Positions 8,086 through 15,010 of a stretch of DNA of 64,000 nt are shown here, in pieces. This DNA comes from Pelotomaculum isophthalicicum JI (GTDB lineage Bacteria; Bacillota; Desulfotomaculia; Desulfotomaculales; Pelotomaculaceae). The stretch spans positions 1-64,000 of the forward strand of contig NZ_JAKOAV010000013.1 in NCBI RefSeq assembly GCF_029478095.1, in the 5' to 3' direction. The notes under the pieces were generated by a model, which did no database searches, was not told the origin of the DNA, and saw only the letters and a program-made list of their open reading frames with translations. Positions within the stretch are counted from its first letter, which is position 1; the number at the start of each line of letters is the position of its first letter. The translations under genes and the position numbers were made by a program.

Positions 8086-9256
8086 TTCCGTGGTGCCTAT
8101 TAACCGTCCGGAAAAAACGGTAACACTCACCCCCGAAGGTTACGTCGACCGCGACCCGGCCTGGTCGCCGGAAGGTGATTTCATTGCGGTTAGCCGGGCG
8201 GAATCATCGCAAGGGATTAGTGACCGGCGCGAGGAGTGGCCGCCGTCTTCAATCTGGCTGGCCAGCCCGGATGGTTCCGGGGCGAGGCAGATCAGTAACG
8301 GAGAAGTCCCCGGCTGCTTAGACTGCAATCCCTGGTGGGTCGAAGGTGGCAAAAGCCTGATGTGGGTGCGGCTGCAGGGAGAAAATGCCTCGATCTGGCA
8401 GGCCGGGGCGGATGGAAAAGACACCGTAAAAGTATTTGAGGAACTGGATATCCCCCAGGACTATTACGGCACTTATAAATGGGACGAAGTATTGGCCTAG
8501 CATCCAGGCGGGTTTTATCACCCCCTGCCTTTTCCCGATGAACAGGCGGGGGAAATCAGATCTATCGGCGACAGTTATGTACTAATAGATAGGAAAACTT
8601 ATGATGAGCACAATTACTACCTCGATCATCCTTCGTTTGACGGAATGAGACTCATCATCGGTTTTATTGAAACAGCGGAGTTTAAGGAATATAAAGAAGG
8701 TGAACTTATTTTCAGGGCAAGGGGAGGCGACGATACCGGCTACTTCCAGTTTCCCTACCTGTTGATTTACAATCCCGTCAAAGGAGAGTTGAGAAATGAG
8801 GAACTTTTCTTACCATTAAATGAACAGGAACAGGTTTCCTTCGGAAAACGCACCTGGAAGCAGGTTATTACCAATTTTGAAATAGCAGATCCGACTATTC
8901 ATTTCGACTTTAAGCCGGCGCCGGGAGAAGAGCTTGCCGGTGGCCATCCCCTGCCCGAAACAACTGTCCGGTACAATGAGGAAGCAAACGAATTTGTGCT
9001 CAGCTTTTTCAACGTGGAATTTGCTGATACTTTCAAGGATAATACGCATTTTGAAAGCCACGGCCTGAAATTTGCGAAGGAGTTCAATTTTGAGCAACTG
9101 CCGGGACGGCCTGGAGACGGTCAAAATCCATCTCAGCCACCGGTGGTGAGAGTGAGGATTTCGTTAGAAGGAAATCCTCAGTATAACGCCGCGATATCAT
9201 ATTCCGGGGGAATCGGTTATGATCGAACTATTCGGTGCACGGTAAACTTTCGGTAG
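8086..9256 (+). pseudogene. 5'-truncated, amber-interrupted duplicate of the TolB-like lipoprotein gene at 44524
   Basis: From about 8085 to 9269 the sequence is a close copy of positions 45470-46652. It starts in the middle of that gene (VVPVNRPEK homologue) and runs to its stop. A TAG at 8498-8500 replaces the TGG (Trp) codon of the intact copy; the same frame then continues to 9256. The first half, with signal peptide, lipobox and early propeller blades, is missing. With no signal sequence and one nonsense codon it is a pseudogene, joined downstream of the orphan antitoxin. Confidence 0.85.
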
Positions 9257-9349
9257 TGAAGGAGAATTCCAGTAATGAAGGACTGTCGTGATATACTGAA
9301 TGTTTGCTGCGTATGATATCAAGAATCACGTATATTCTTTCAATGACAG

Positions 9350-9390
9350 AAACGACCCGTCCACTGCAGGTGAGCAGGTCGCTTCTTTTA
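9350..9390 (+). terminator. Imperfect stem-loop followed by T-rich tract
   Basis: CGACC (9353-9357) pairs with GGTCG (9377-9381), with an inner CAC/GTG stem, followed by CTTCTTTTA. It is a plausible terminator after the TolB-like remnant; the weak outer stem lowers confidence. Confidence 0.4.
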
Positions 9391-9434
9391 TCATTATACC
9401 AATTTAGCTATCCAGGAAATTAATATATCCTTCC

Positions 9435-9482
9435 TACCATATAAAGAGAAAAAAGGAAGCCGTTTTGATACCTCTATCTAAA
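9435..9482 (-). terminator. Copy 1 of a GGTATCAAAA-type terminator repeat (minus strand)
   Basis: Read on the minus strand, GAGGTATCAAAACGGCTTCC is followed by TTTTTTCTCTTTATATGG. The same block recurs at about 12058-12100 and 13030-13070, where the hairpins are stronger. No minus-strand gene remains upstream of this copy, so it is probably a remnant. Confidence 0.45.
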
Positions 9483-9552
9483 ATAAATTTACACTTGCAC
9501 CATCCAGATGAACGTTTTCCTGCGTCATATTATATGAGGAGGTGAAGGATGC

Positions 9553-10119
9553 GTGGGTAATAAAAGTGAGCAATACATCACATCTGAAATGATATCGCGT
9601 ATTTGCTCAGGAGATATCGCTGCTTATGAAGAATTTGTCCGGGAGCAGTGGGCGGCTGCCGTTCGCACCTGCTGGCTGGTTTTACGCAACGTATACGACG
9701 CGGAAGAAGCCGCGCAAAACGCTTTCGTCAATTTATACAAGTCTCGTGGTCAGCTAAAGGACCACAATAAGTTCCGCATATGGTTTTATCAGATTCTGCT
9801 GAACGCGGCTCGCCAACAGTGGCGCCGCCGGCCGAATACTTCATTCGTGCCTGATATGGAGATCCTAGACCCTGCGGATAAGATTGATCAGACAGAGACC
9901 AGGATTGCGGTACGAGAAGCCATGCGTAGTCTGGGCAAGCAGGAAAGAATCGCGCTGGTTTTATGTTACTTTTGCGATTTAACTGACAGAGAAGCAGCAA
10001 TTGTGGCAGGTTGGTGTCTTGGCACATATAAGTGGCGACTAGCCAAGGCCCGTCGCTGGCTTATCAGAAAGCTTAAAGATGACGGTCAAGCTTTAAAAGA
10101 GCAATTTGTAAAGGAGTGA
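9553..10119 (+). CDS. ECF-type RNA polymerase sigma factor
   Basis: This is a 188-residue sigma-70 family protein of ECF size. Region 2 is recognisable (SGDIAAYEEFVREQW, then VYDAEEAAQNAFVNLYKSR), and region 4 near 130-170 has the helix-turn-helix LTDREAAIVAGWCLGTYKWRL. GTG 9553 is the start, with a strong AGGAGGTG eight bases upstream. The gene is followed after seven bases by a membrane protein of the DUF4179 type, the usual anti-sigma-like partner. The same pair architecture recurs at 37029-38569. It would redirect polymerase to an envelope-stress or surface regulon. Confidence 0.9.
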   Translation: MGNKSEQYITSEMISRICSGDIAAYEEFVREQWAAAVRTCWLVLRNVYDAEEAAQNAFVNLYKSRGQLKDHNKFRIWFYQILLNAARQQWRRRPNTSFVPDMEILDPADKIDQTETRIAVREAMRSLGKQERIALVLCYFCDLTDREAAIVAGWCLGTYKWRLAKARRWLIRKLKDDGQALKEQFVKE

Positions 10120-10126
10120 ATGATTC

Positions 10127-11158
10127 ATGGATGAGTTGATTAAACAGAGAATACAACAAGATGCCGGTTGCTGCCAGGTTCATTCCATTCCATGGGACAA
10201 AATTCGTGAGCGCGCTTTTGACGATACCATACCCGCCGTACCTTTTCGCAAGAACACAATGAAATGTAAAATCGGATACAGTATCGCTGCCATGGTCGTA
10301 ATCGGCGGGCTTCTAATCATGTCCGGTTTTATTTCCCCGGTTATAGCCAAGGCGTTGGAGCAAATTCCTATAGTTAAATCAGTGTTTAATTTTTATGGGG
10401 AAAAATGGGGGCTGCAAACCGCAATCAATGAAAAGTTTAGTACAACAGTTCAAAACACAGCAACGGATAAAGATATTTCAGTAACTATTACAGATGTGTT
10501 ATATGACCAGGGGAGAATTGTCATTGGCTATACAGTAACGACGTCCAGACCTAACCTGTATCTTAAAGATACTTTGCCTTATTCTATTCCGTTACCTATT
10601 GCAGAAATGCATTTTTTTATTAACGGCAAAGCCATCCATGATACGATGCAAGGAACAGCTGAAAGGATTGACAACGGTAATGTTTGGATCGTAAATATCT
10701 ACCACCACGGGGAGCTCCCTGAGAGTTTTAACTTGCAGATTGCGATTTACCAAATCGGGGACCAATACGGAGAATGGTTGTTTACGGTTCCAGTGTCGAG
10801 GCACTACACTGATGAAGCTACCAGAACATTTTTACCAATGAAGACGTGGATGATTGGACAAACCACTGTTATAGTAAAACAAGTGCAAATCTGTCCGACG
10901 GATATTGTGATTTATTATCAGACGATACAGCCGGTAGGCGCTCAACTTTGGGATGACTACTTACCAGATCGTGTTGTCGATGATACAGGGCATAATAGTT
11001 ATTTCGGTCCAGGTTTTTCTTCCGTGGAAAGCGAAGAGATTGAAGGAAACACGGAGATAAGGGAGATTCGGGTGGTGCTTGCTGCTTCTTTAAAAAGTAT
11101 GCCCGAATATCTTATCTTTGTCTATCCGACCCAAGAAATGAAGGTCTTTTTAAACTAA
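10127..11158 (+). CDS. DUF4179-type membrane protein, putative anti-sigma partner
   Basis: This is a 343-residue protein. The N-terminal cytoplasmic segment (about 1-45) is followed by one transmembrane helix (about 49-75: KIGYSIAAMVVIGGLLIMSG) and a large extracytoplasmic region with beta-rich Ig-like folds. The segment AKALEQIPIVKSVFNFYGE after the helix is a typical DUF4179 signature. AAGGAG precedes ATG 10127. Such proteins hold their cognate ECF sigma at the membrane and are thought to sense an external signal. The protein at 37574-38569 has the same layout. Confidence 0.8.
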   Translation: MDELIKQRIQQDAGCCQVHSIPWDKIRERAFDDTIPAVPFRKNTMKCKIGYSIAAMVVIGGLLIMSGFISPVIAKALEQIPIVKSVFNFYGEKWGLQTAINEKFSTTVQNTATDKDISVTITDVLYDQGRIVIGYTVTTSRPNLYLKDTLPYSIPLPIAEMHFFINGKAIHDTMQGTAERIDNGNVWIVNIYHHGELPESFNLQIAIYQIGDQYGEWLFTVPVSRHYTDEATRTFLPMKTWMIGQTTVIVKQVQICPTDIVIYYQTIQPVGAQLWDDYLPDRVVDDTGHNSYFGPGFSSVESEEIEGNTEIREIRVVLAASLKSMPEYLIFVYPTQEMKVFLN

Positions 11159-11162
11159 GTTA

Positions 11163-11189
11163 AGCCGAGGGCTAACAATGCCCTCGGCT
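11163..11189. terminator. Bidirectional stem-loop between convergent genes
   Basis: AGCCGAGGGC (11163-11172) and GCCCTCGGCT (11180-11189) form a perfect 10-bp stem with a 7-base loop. It lies between the stop of the DUF4179 gene and the stop of the convergent gene at 11214. No long T-run follows on either strand. Confidence 0.65.
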
Positions 11190-11213
11190 AAGAGTTATAT
11201 TCAACTGTCAGAC

Positions 11214-11528
11214 TTAATAATATATATAGCCATTCCCATATGCACCATTAATGTCCGTTGCTGTATTGCGTATCTTTAGTCTATGGGTTCCTGCTGATAC
11301 ACTTGGAAATGTAATCGTTGTGGATTGGCTCTTAAATATTCCATCGACATGGTTTAGTATGTCTCCAATTTTATAATCTATGTGAGCCGGAACCAAATAA
11401 CCATTGCTATCATACGCGTACTGCACTAAAACAACATCAACATCTTCTTCCGATAGCACATTAAATTCTTGAGACTCGGTGGTCTGTCCACGGCCTAAAT
11501 CATTTATTGGATAATACAGAGTGGGCAT
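11214..11528 (-). CDS. Small unrecognised beta-rich protein at the end of the split-sigma cluster
   Basis: This is a 104-residue protein that I do not recognise. It has no signal peptide or membrane helix. Composition and pattern (alternating hydrophobics, VSAGTHRLKIRNTATD near the C-terminus, ending in NGYIYY) suggest a beta sandwich. ATG 11528 is preceded by AAGGAGGT at nine bases, a very strong ribosome site. It follows the sigma region-4 gene by 57 bases in the same direction and may be the product that the cluster controls or exports. Some phage or pilus-like structural proteins have similar composition, but nothing here is decisive. Confidence 0.6.
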   Translation of the reverse strand: MPTLYYPINDLGRGQTTESQEFNVLSEEDVDVVLVQYAYDSNGYLVPAHIDYKIGDILNHVDGIFKSQSTTITFPSVSAGTHRLKIRNTATDINGAYGNGYIYY

Positions 11529-11585
11529 AAAATAATAACCTCCTTAATTCTACTTTGGATTTGATTGATTAGCAGGTAATTCATT

Positions 11586-12029
11586 TCATCTAAGAAAATA
11601 CTTCCGCAACTTTTTCAACGCACGCTCTTTCGCGCGATGAACCACAGGCTGTGATATCCCCAGTTCCTTGGCTGCCTCTCGCTCGGTAAATCCATCCAGA
11701 ATCGTTGCCTGCACCACTCTTTGCTCTTGTGGCGTTAACAACAAGAGGGCTTCCTGGATAAATATCATACCCTCGGCTTCACCGGGAACATCTACGGCAG
11801 CAGGAATGACATCAATCATGGTCAACTTATCGGGATCAGTGCTTTGAGACGTCGGACCATTCAGGAGCAAAAGCTCGTGTTCATTCAGTTGCCGGTACTT
11901 TTTAGTTAATCTGATTGCTTCATGGTGCAGGCCGGTTAGAAACCAGGCAATTGCCCGGGCTTCCTCCGGATCAAAATCATGAACACCAGATTTTTCAGAA
12001 GAAACGTCAAGTATAGTTAATAATCTCAC
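11586..12029 (-). CDS. Sigma factor-like protein with only the region 4 (-35 binding) domain
   Basis: This is a 147-residue protein. The C-terminal 60 residues match sigma region 4: LLLLTPQEQRVVQATILDGFTEREAAKELGISQPVVHRAKERALKKLR, with a clear helix-turn-helix. The N-terminal half has no region 2. A separate gene (12137-12337) encodes a region-2-like domain, so together they look like a two-subunit sigma factor, as known for Bacillus SigO/RsoA. GTG 12029 is the only practical in-frame start, but GGAGG abuts it too closely, so the true start is uncertain. A terminator lies between this gene and the region-2 gene. Confidence 0.7.
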   Translation of the reverse strand: MRLLTILDVSSEKSGVHDFDPEEARAIAWFLTGLHHEAIRLTKKYRQLNEHELLLLNGPTSQSTDPDKLTMIDVIPAAVDVPGEAEGMIFIQEALLLLTPQEQRVVQATILDGFTEREAAKELGISQPVVHRAKERALKKLRKYFLR

Positions 12030-12064
12030 CTCCTATCATGGTAGCTAACTTGCCCTCTTACCAT

Positions 12065-12100
12065 ATAAAGAGAAAAAAAGGAGGCTTTTTGATACCCCCC
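12065..12100 (-). terminator. Copy 2 of the GGTATCAAAA-type terminator repeat (minus strand)
   Basis: On the minus strand GGGGGTATCAAAAAGCCTCC is followed by TTTTTTTCTCTTT. It lies just downstream of the small region-2-like gene (stop at 12137) and would attenuate read-through into the sigma region-4 gene. Confidence 0.65.
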
Positions 12101-12136
12101 TGTCCTAAAAATTTTTCTGTTTTTATCTTCAAGTTT

Positions 12137-12337
12137 TTAAGCCGGATATTGATGAATCGCGCTCATTAACCAAATTACCAGATCCGAATAACATTCAACA
12201 TGATGACCCGACCTGCGGCTATATTTTTTAACTGCCGGATTTAATCGATAAACCAGTTGAATAAAAGCCTTCTCATCACCACTTTTAGCCCGGGCAACTA
12301 GCTCATGAAACTTAGGTTTTCTTTTCAAGGCACTCAA
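12137..12337 (-). CDS. Small helix-turn-helix / sigma region-2-like protein
   Basis: This is a 66-residue protein. FHELVARAKSGDEKAFIQLVYRLNPAVKKYSRR followed by DLVIWLMSAIHQY has the spacing of sigma region 1.2/2 helices (compare the canonical pattern of RAKxGDxxAFxxLxxxxxPxIxxxA and DLxQxxxxxLxxAIxxF). Proteins of this size belong to the helix_turn_helix_16 (PF12645) type. Its start overlaps the stop of the upstream membrane protein by four bases, so the two are coupled. It may be the core-binding half of a split sigma factor with 11586-12029. Its last 14 codons recur as a remnant at 13124-13168. Confidence 0.7.
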   Translation of the reverse strand: MSALKRKPKFHELVARAKSGDEKAFIQLVYRLNPAVKKYSRRSGHHVECYSDLVIWLMSAIHQYPA

Positions 12338-12636
12338 CCTCCCTTTGCCTTTTCAGAACTACCAAACAATCGATCATGAATCACCTGCCAGCTTCCCATG
12401 GCGGAAGCCGCCACCAGCAAACCATTAAGAGCACAAAGCGGAACATTTTTTACCGTAAAACTCCCTGCGGCGATATCGGCCAGGAAAACGATTCCTTCAG
12501 CTACCACCACCACAAGACAGCGAGTGGAAAATCGCTTCAGAAAGCCAAATTCCTTAATGGAATCAACCACCAGAACAGTCGCGGCCACCGCGCCAGCTAA
12601 GGTGCCAAGAGTCGCATAGGTAAACAAATCCTGCAT
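12334..12636 (-). CDS. Small multi-spanning membrane protein, holin-like
   Basis: This is a 100-residue protein from ATG 12636, chosen because GGGAGGTG lies eight bases upstream; a longer frame to 12660 would translate the ribosome site. It has three hydrophobic stretches (about 5-24, 34-53 and 62-82) and a charged C-terminal tail (SSEKAKGG), the profile of a small phage-type holin. It is the first gene of the minus-strand cluster containing the split sigma factor. Holin-plus-sigma gene pairs are known in clostridial toxin and bacteriocin release loci (tcdE/tcdR, uviB/uviA); a similar role here is inference. Confidence 0.6.
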   Translation of the reverse strand: MQDLFTYATLGTLAGAVAATVLVVDSIKEFGFLKRFSTRCLVVVVAEGIVFLADIAAGSFTVKNVPLCALNGLLVAASAMGSWQVIHDRLFGSSEKAKGG

Positions 12637-13023
12637 TCCATCACCACCTCCCGAAGACAAAAAGTATCTATATGTATAAAAACGGGCAGATCAAAATAAC
12701 ATTGGCGGAGCTGTTATAAAGTATTACATACCTTAGATCCAATGGTTTACACTTTTATCTTTCGACAGGCTTCGACTTATTTCCTGTATTTAACTGATTT
12801 TCTATAATATAGACGATTTATAAGCGTAATAAGTTCTACATATTTTTCAGCCAGATCTAAAATAGTTTTTCAAATCAATCGCCATACCTTGGCTACAACA
12901 TCACTTATTCCTGGTACTCACGGATCATATCCATGGAGCGCGAAAACAAACTTCGGATTTTCTCAACTCAAAAGGCACTAGCTTTTCAAGGTATTTACCT
13001 CCAAATCCAACGCATTTTATTAA
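12637..13023. other. Intergenic stretch with no recognisable gene
   Basis: AT-rich DNA upstream of the holin-like gene. It may hold the promoter of the minus-strand cluster, but no convincing -35/-10 pair or gene is visible. A forward frame at 12933-13133 has no ribosome site or protein-like composition. Confidence 0.4.
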
Positions 13024-13029
13024 CTCTCT

Positions 13030-13070
13030 ACTGTACAAAGAGAAAAAAGAGGGGCTTTTTGATACCCCTC
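13030..13070 (-). terminator. Copy 3 of the GGTATCAAAA-type terminator repeat (minus strand)
   Basis: On the minus strand GAGGGG (13070-13065), a 10-base loop, and CCCCTC (13054-13049) are followed by TTTTTTCTCTTT: a textbook intrinsic terminator. It sits downstream of the remnant of a second small helix-turn-helix gene. Confidence 0.7.
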
Positions 13071-13123
13071 CCTTCCAAAATTATCTATTTTTTTATCTTC
13101 AAGTTCCCAGCGTTCTTTGAAAC

Positions 13124-13168
13124 TCAAGCCTGATGCTGATAAATCGTACTCATTAACCAAATTACCAG
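13124..13168 (-). pseudogene. Remnant: last codons of a second copy of the small sigma region-2-like gene
   Basis: On the minus strand the sequence reads LVIWLMSTIYQHQA then TGA, matching LVIWLMSAIHQYPA at the end of the gene at 12137-12337. Homology stops at 13168. The adjoining terminator (13030-13070) is also a copy, so a second cluster once existed here. Confidence 0.7.
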
Positions 13169-13317
13169 GGGAGAGGACAGGGGGAGAGGAGGGTGCCCCT
13201 CTACTGGGCAAGGGGACACTGAGTAAAGGCACTGAACAGAGGGGAATGGTTCCATTGTCCGGTACCTATGAGTATATAGGATTATCAACAAATGTGAATA
13301 TTAATTACGTCTGAGGA

Positions 13318-13383
13318 ATGTTATCTAAATATAAGGCCAAAGCGGTTGAGTTATTAATCAAATATATGAATGAGCAAACTGAA
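13318..13383 (+). repeat. Repeat A, copy 1 (short remnant shared with 49475-49545)
   Basis: The tract TCTAAATATAAGGCCAAAGC and the following 40 bases are nearly identical to DNA at about 49475-49545. Read forward it encodes SKYKAKAVELLIKYMNEQTE, so it is probably the start of a decayed gene present in two places. The gene is unidentified. Confidence 0.55.
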
Positions 13384-13449
13384 GAGTCAGTTATCACGCT
13401 GGCTGCTTCGGCTCTGGTGACAGCTTCATAGGGTTTACATTTTCTGTCA
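13384..13449 (-). pseudogene. Remnant of an SLH domain
   Basis: The minus strand encodes KCKPYEAVTRAEAASVITDS, matching KFKPYEAVTRAEVASAIADS in the intact SLH-propeller protein at 51379-53259. Only about 22 codons remain, with no start codon. Confidence 0.75.
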
Positions 13450-13676
13450 GCAAGCCGTTTTTAAACATTGTGAGGGAAATGTGAGACAATGCAATTGGTG
13501 TTGGAAAAATGCCATTTGGAAATAGCCACCTTAAGACATATTATATACCAATCACCGGATTCAGTGTTAATAAAGTGTTTAGGGCGTGAAAACCATCCCC
13601 ATTGTTTTCCGGAAATTTGCCAACCGCTATACAATAAAAAACTGAGAGCTAAAAAATTGAAAACCTTAGCATAATA

Positions 13677-13706
13677 TTAACATATTTATTGACATATTTA
13701 TTGATA
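13677..13706. promoter_or_regulatory. Direct repeats upstream of the second antitoxin (candidate operator)
   Basis: TTAACATATTTATT (13677-13690) and GACATATTTATT (13691-13702) parallel the repeats at 7643-7668. They are part of a duplicated block that includes the antitoxin gene. Confidence 0.4.
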
Positions 13707-13772
13707 TTACATAGAATAATATTAAGAATAAATAAAAACTTATGAACGAAGCTGTTGGAAAGGGTTGATATT

Positions 13773-14102
13773 ATGCTTGATAATATTTCTATAAGTAATA
13801 TTATGAATTCTCTTGTACCCATTTCACGTTTTAATAAAGGTGAAGCCAATAAGATCTTTGAGGAACTGCGTGAAACTGGCTTTAAAATCGTGCTTAAAAA
13901 TAATTCACCGGCTTGTATTCTACTGACTCCCGAAGCCTATGATCAGATGCTTGAAACGATTGAAAATTACCGTTTGTTTATAGAAGCAGAAAAACGTATG
14001 TCAAGTGCAACGGCGGAGGATTTTATCGCGGCTGACAAAGCTATGCAGGAGCTTGGCATTAATGATGCAGATTTAAAAGACACAGACGTGGAGCTTGAAT
14101 AG
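13773..14102 (+). CDS. Phd/YefM-like antitoxin of a type II toxin-antitoxin pair
   Basis: This 109-residue antitoxin is nearly identical to the orphan copy at 7740-8069. ATG 13773 follows GGAAAGGG at eight bases. It has an N-terminal DNA-binding domain (RFNKGEANKIFEELRETG, LLTPEAYDQMLE) and an acidic C-terminal tail (EDFIAADKAMQEL, DLKDTDVELE) expected to wrap the toxin. The toxin start lies at or just before its stop. This is the intact version of the duplicated module. Confidence 0.85.
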   Translation: MLDNISISNIMNSLVPISRFNKGEANKIFEELRETGFKIVLKNNSPACILLTPEAYDQMLETIENYRLFIEAEKRMSSATAEDFIAADKAMQELGINDADLKDTDVELE

Positions 14103-14421
14103 AGTGTGGACGGTAGAATATTTAAGAGATGCTTTGAAGGATATAAGGCAACTTGATCAAGCCCAGCGTGTGCAGGTCATCAAAGCCATTAACAAGGTGT
14201 CAGCTAATCCTCTACCACAGGCAGAAGGAGGTTATGGTAAGCCACTTGGCAATAAAGGCGGTACCAATTTAGCAGGCTACTGCAAAATTAAGCTTCTTAA
14301 ACTAGGGCTTAGGGTGGTATACAAAGTAGTGCGGGAAAACAATATCATGAAAATCATTATAGTTTCTGCGAGATCGGATGATGAGGTTTATATTATTGCA
14401 CAAAAACGTATAGAGGAGTGA
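14095..14421 (+). CDS. RelE/ParE-superfamily toxin
   Basis: This toxin of about 105 residues belongs to the RelE-like mRNA interferase/ParE fold. WTVEYLRDALKDIRQLDQAQRVQVIKAINK is the two-helix start, and LKLGLRVVYKVVRENNIMKIIIVSARSDDEVY gives the C-terminal beta strands. The frame can start at TTG 14095 (overlapping the antitoxin by 8 bases) or GTG 14104 just after its stop; the latter gives MWTVEYL, closer to the family norm. In the duplicated locus at 8070 only its first few codons survive. Confidence 0.8.
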   Translation: MNRVWTVEYLRDALKDIRQLDQAQRVQVIKAINKVSANPLPQAEGGYGKPLGNKGGTNLAGYCKIKLLKLGLRVVYKVVRENNIMKIIIVSARSDDEVYIIAQKRIEE

Positions 14422-14426
14422 ATCGT

Positions 14427-14698
14427 CCGGTTTTCTCTGATCATAGGAGACGTATTCATGGTTTTTGACTGATCATTTACATAGTAAGTTGACTGGCCAA
14501 TGTATAATTTAATCAAGACTTCCGCTGTACTGTATGTGGTGGCGCTTTTCTCATTGGAGTAGTCTGAATCCCCGTATAAGTTGTAAGCCCGCACCCGGTA
14601 GTAGTACTCGATGTTGTTGTTCAATCCATAGGAACTACCCAGAAGACGACGAAGATTAAATAGCACAGTATAATCGCAAGTAGTTTGGTTTTCCTCAT
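14427..14698 (-). pseudogene. Internally deleted copy of the FN3/copper-amine-oxidase-like gene
   Basis: The minus strand begins with the same signal peptide as the gene at 21277-22866 (MRKTKLLAIILCYLIF). It runs off frame after VVPMD, and then continues with the end of the last FN3 repeat (YYYRVRAYNLYGDSDYSNE) and the first strand of the CuAO-N domain (KLYIGQSTYYVNDQSKTM), stopping abruptly at RENRTI beside the toxin gene. Roughly 1.1 kb of FN3 repeats and the whole C-terminus are missing, so it is non-functional. Confidence 0.85.
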
Positions 14699-14958
14699 CT
14701 TACCACGCCCCTTTTTCTGAAAATATATATTTAGCTTAGATAACACTAACTGATCAGTTATCTGAAATTAAGACGAATATAGTGTTGATAAAGTTCTGTA
14801 TTTAAGATAAACATCAATATTTACCGATAATTTTCCGGACGCCTTACCACAGGAAGTTTTTATTTAGTAATATTCCCAAGGGGTAGTATATTGTAGTATA
14901 TTATGGTTGTTTTTGGTGAACTAGTTAGTTCTTAACACCGTCTAAAATATAGAGGCAT
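14699..14958 (-). repeat. Duplicated 5' control region of the CuAO-like gene, copy at the pseudogene
   Basis: About 260 bases upstream of the pseudogene are closely similar to 22867-23125 upstream of the intact gene. Both copies keep a perfect 14-bp palindrome (TAACTGATCAGTTA, 14747-14760 and 22917-22930) embedded in AGATAAC...GTTATCT, and a GGGGTAGTATATT motif. The end at TTTTGGTGAAC...CGTC also has a third copy near 49615-49665. Confidence 0.8.
14747..14760. promoter_or_regulatory. Perfect palindrome, candidate operator (copy 1)
   Basis: TAACTGATCAGTTA is a 14-bp perfect inverted repeat located about 50 bases before the pseudogene start. It is conserved in the duplicate region at 22917-22930, which suggests a protein-binding site; the regulator is unknown. 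Confidence 0.45.
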
Positions 14959-15010
14959 ATTAAACTGATATATTACAGACGTTACAGATAAATGCAGAGA
15001 GGTGAAGAGG

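Noticed and set aside
12933-13314. Two forward frames (12933-13133 and 13117-13314)
   Set aside because: They read across terminator repeats and gene remnants on the opposite strand; no ribosome site or protein-like composition.
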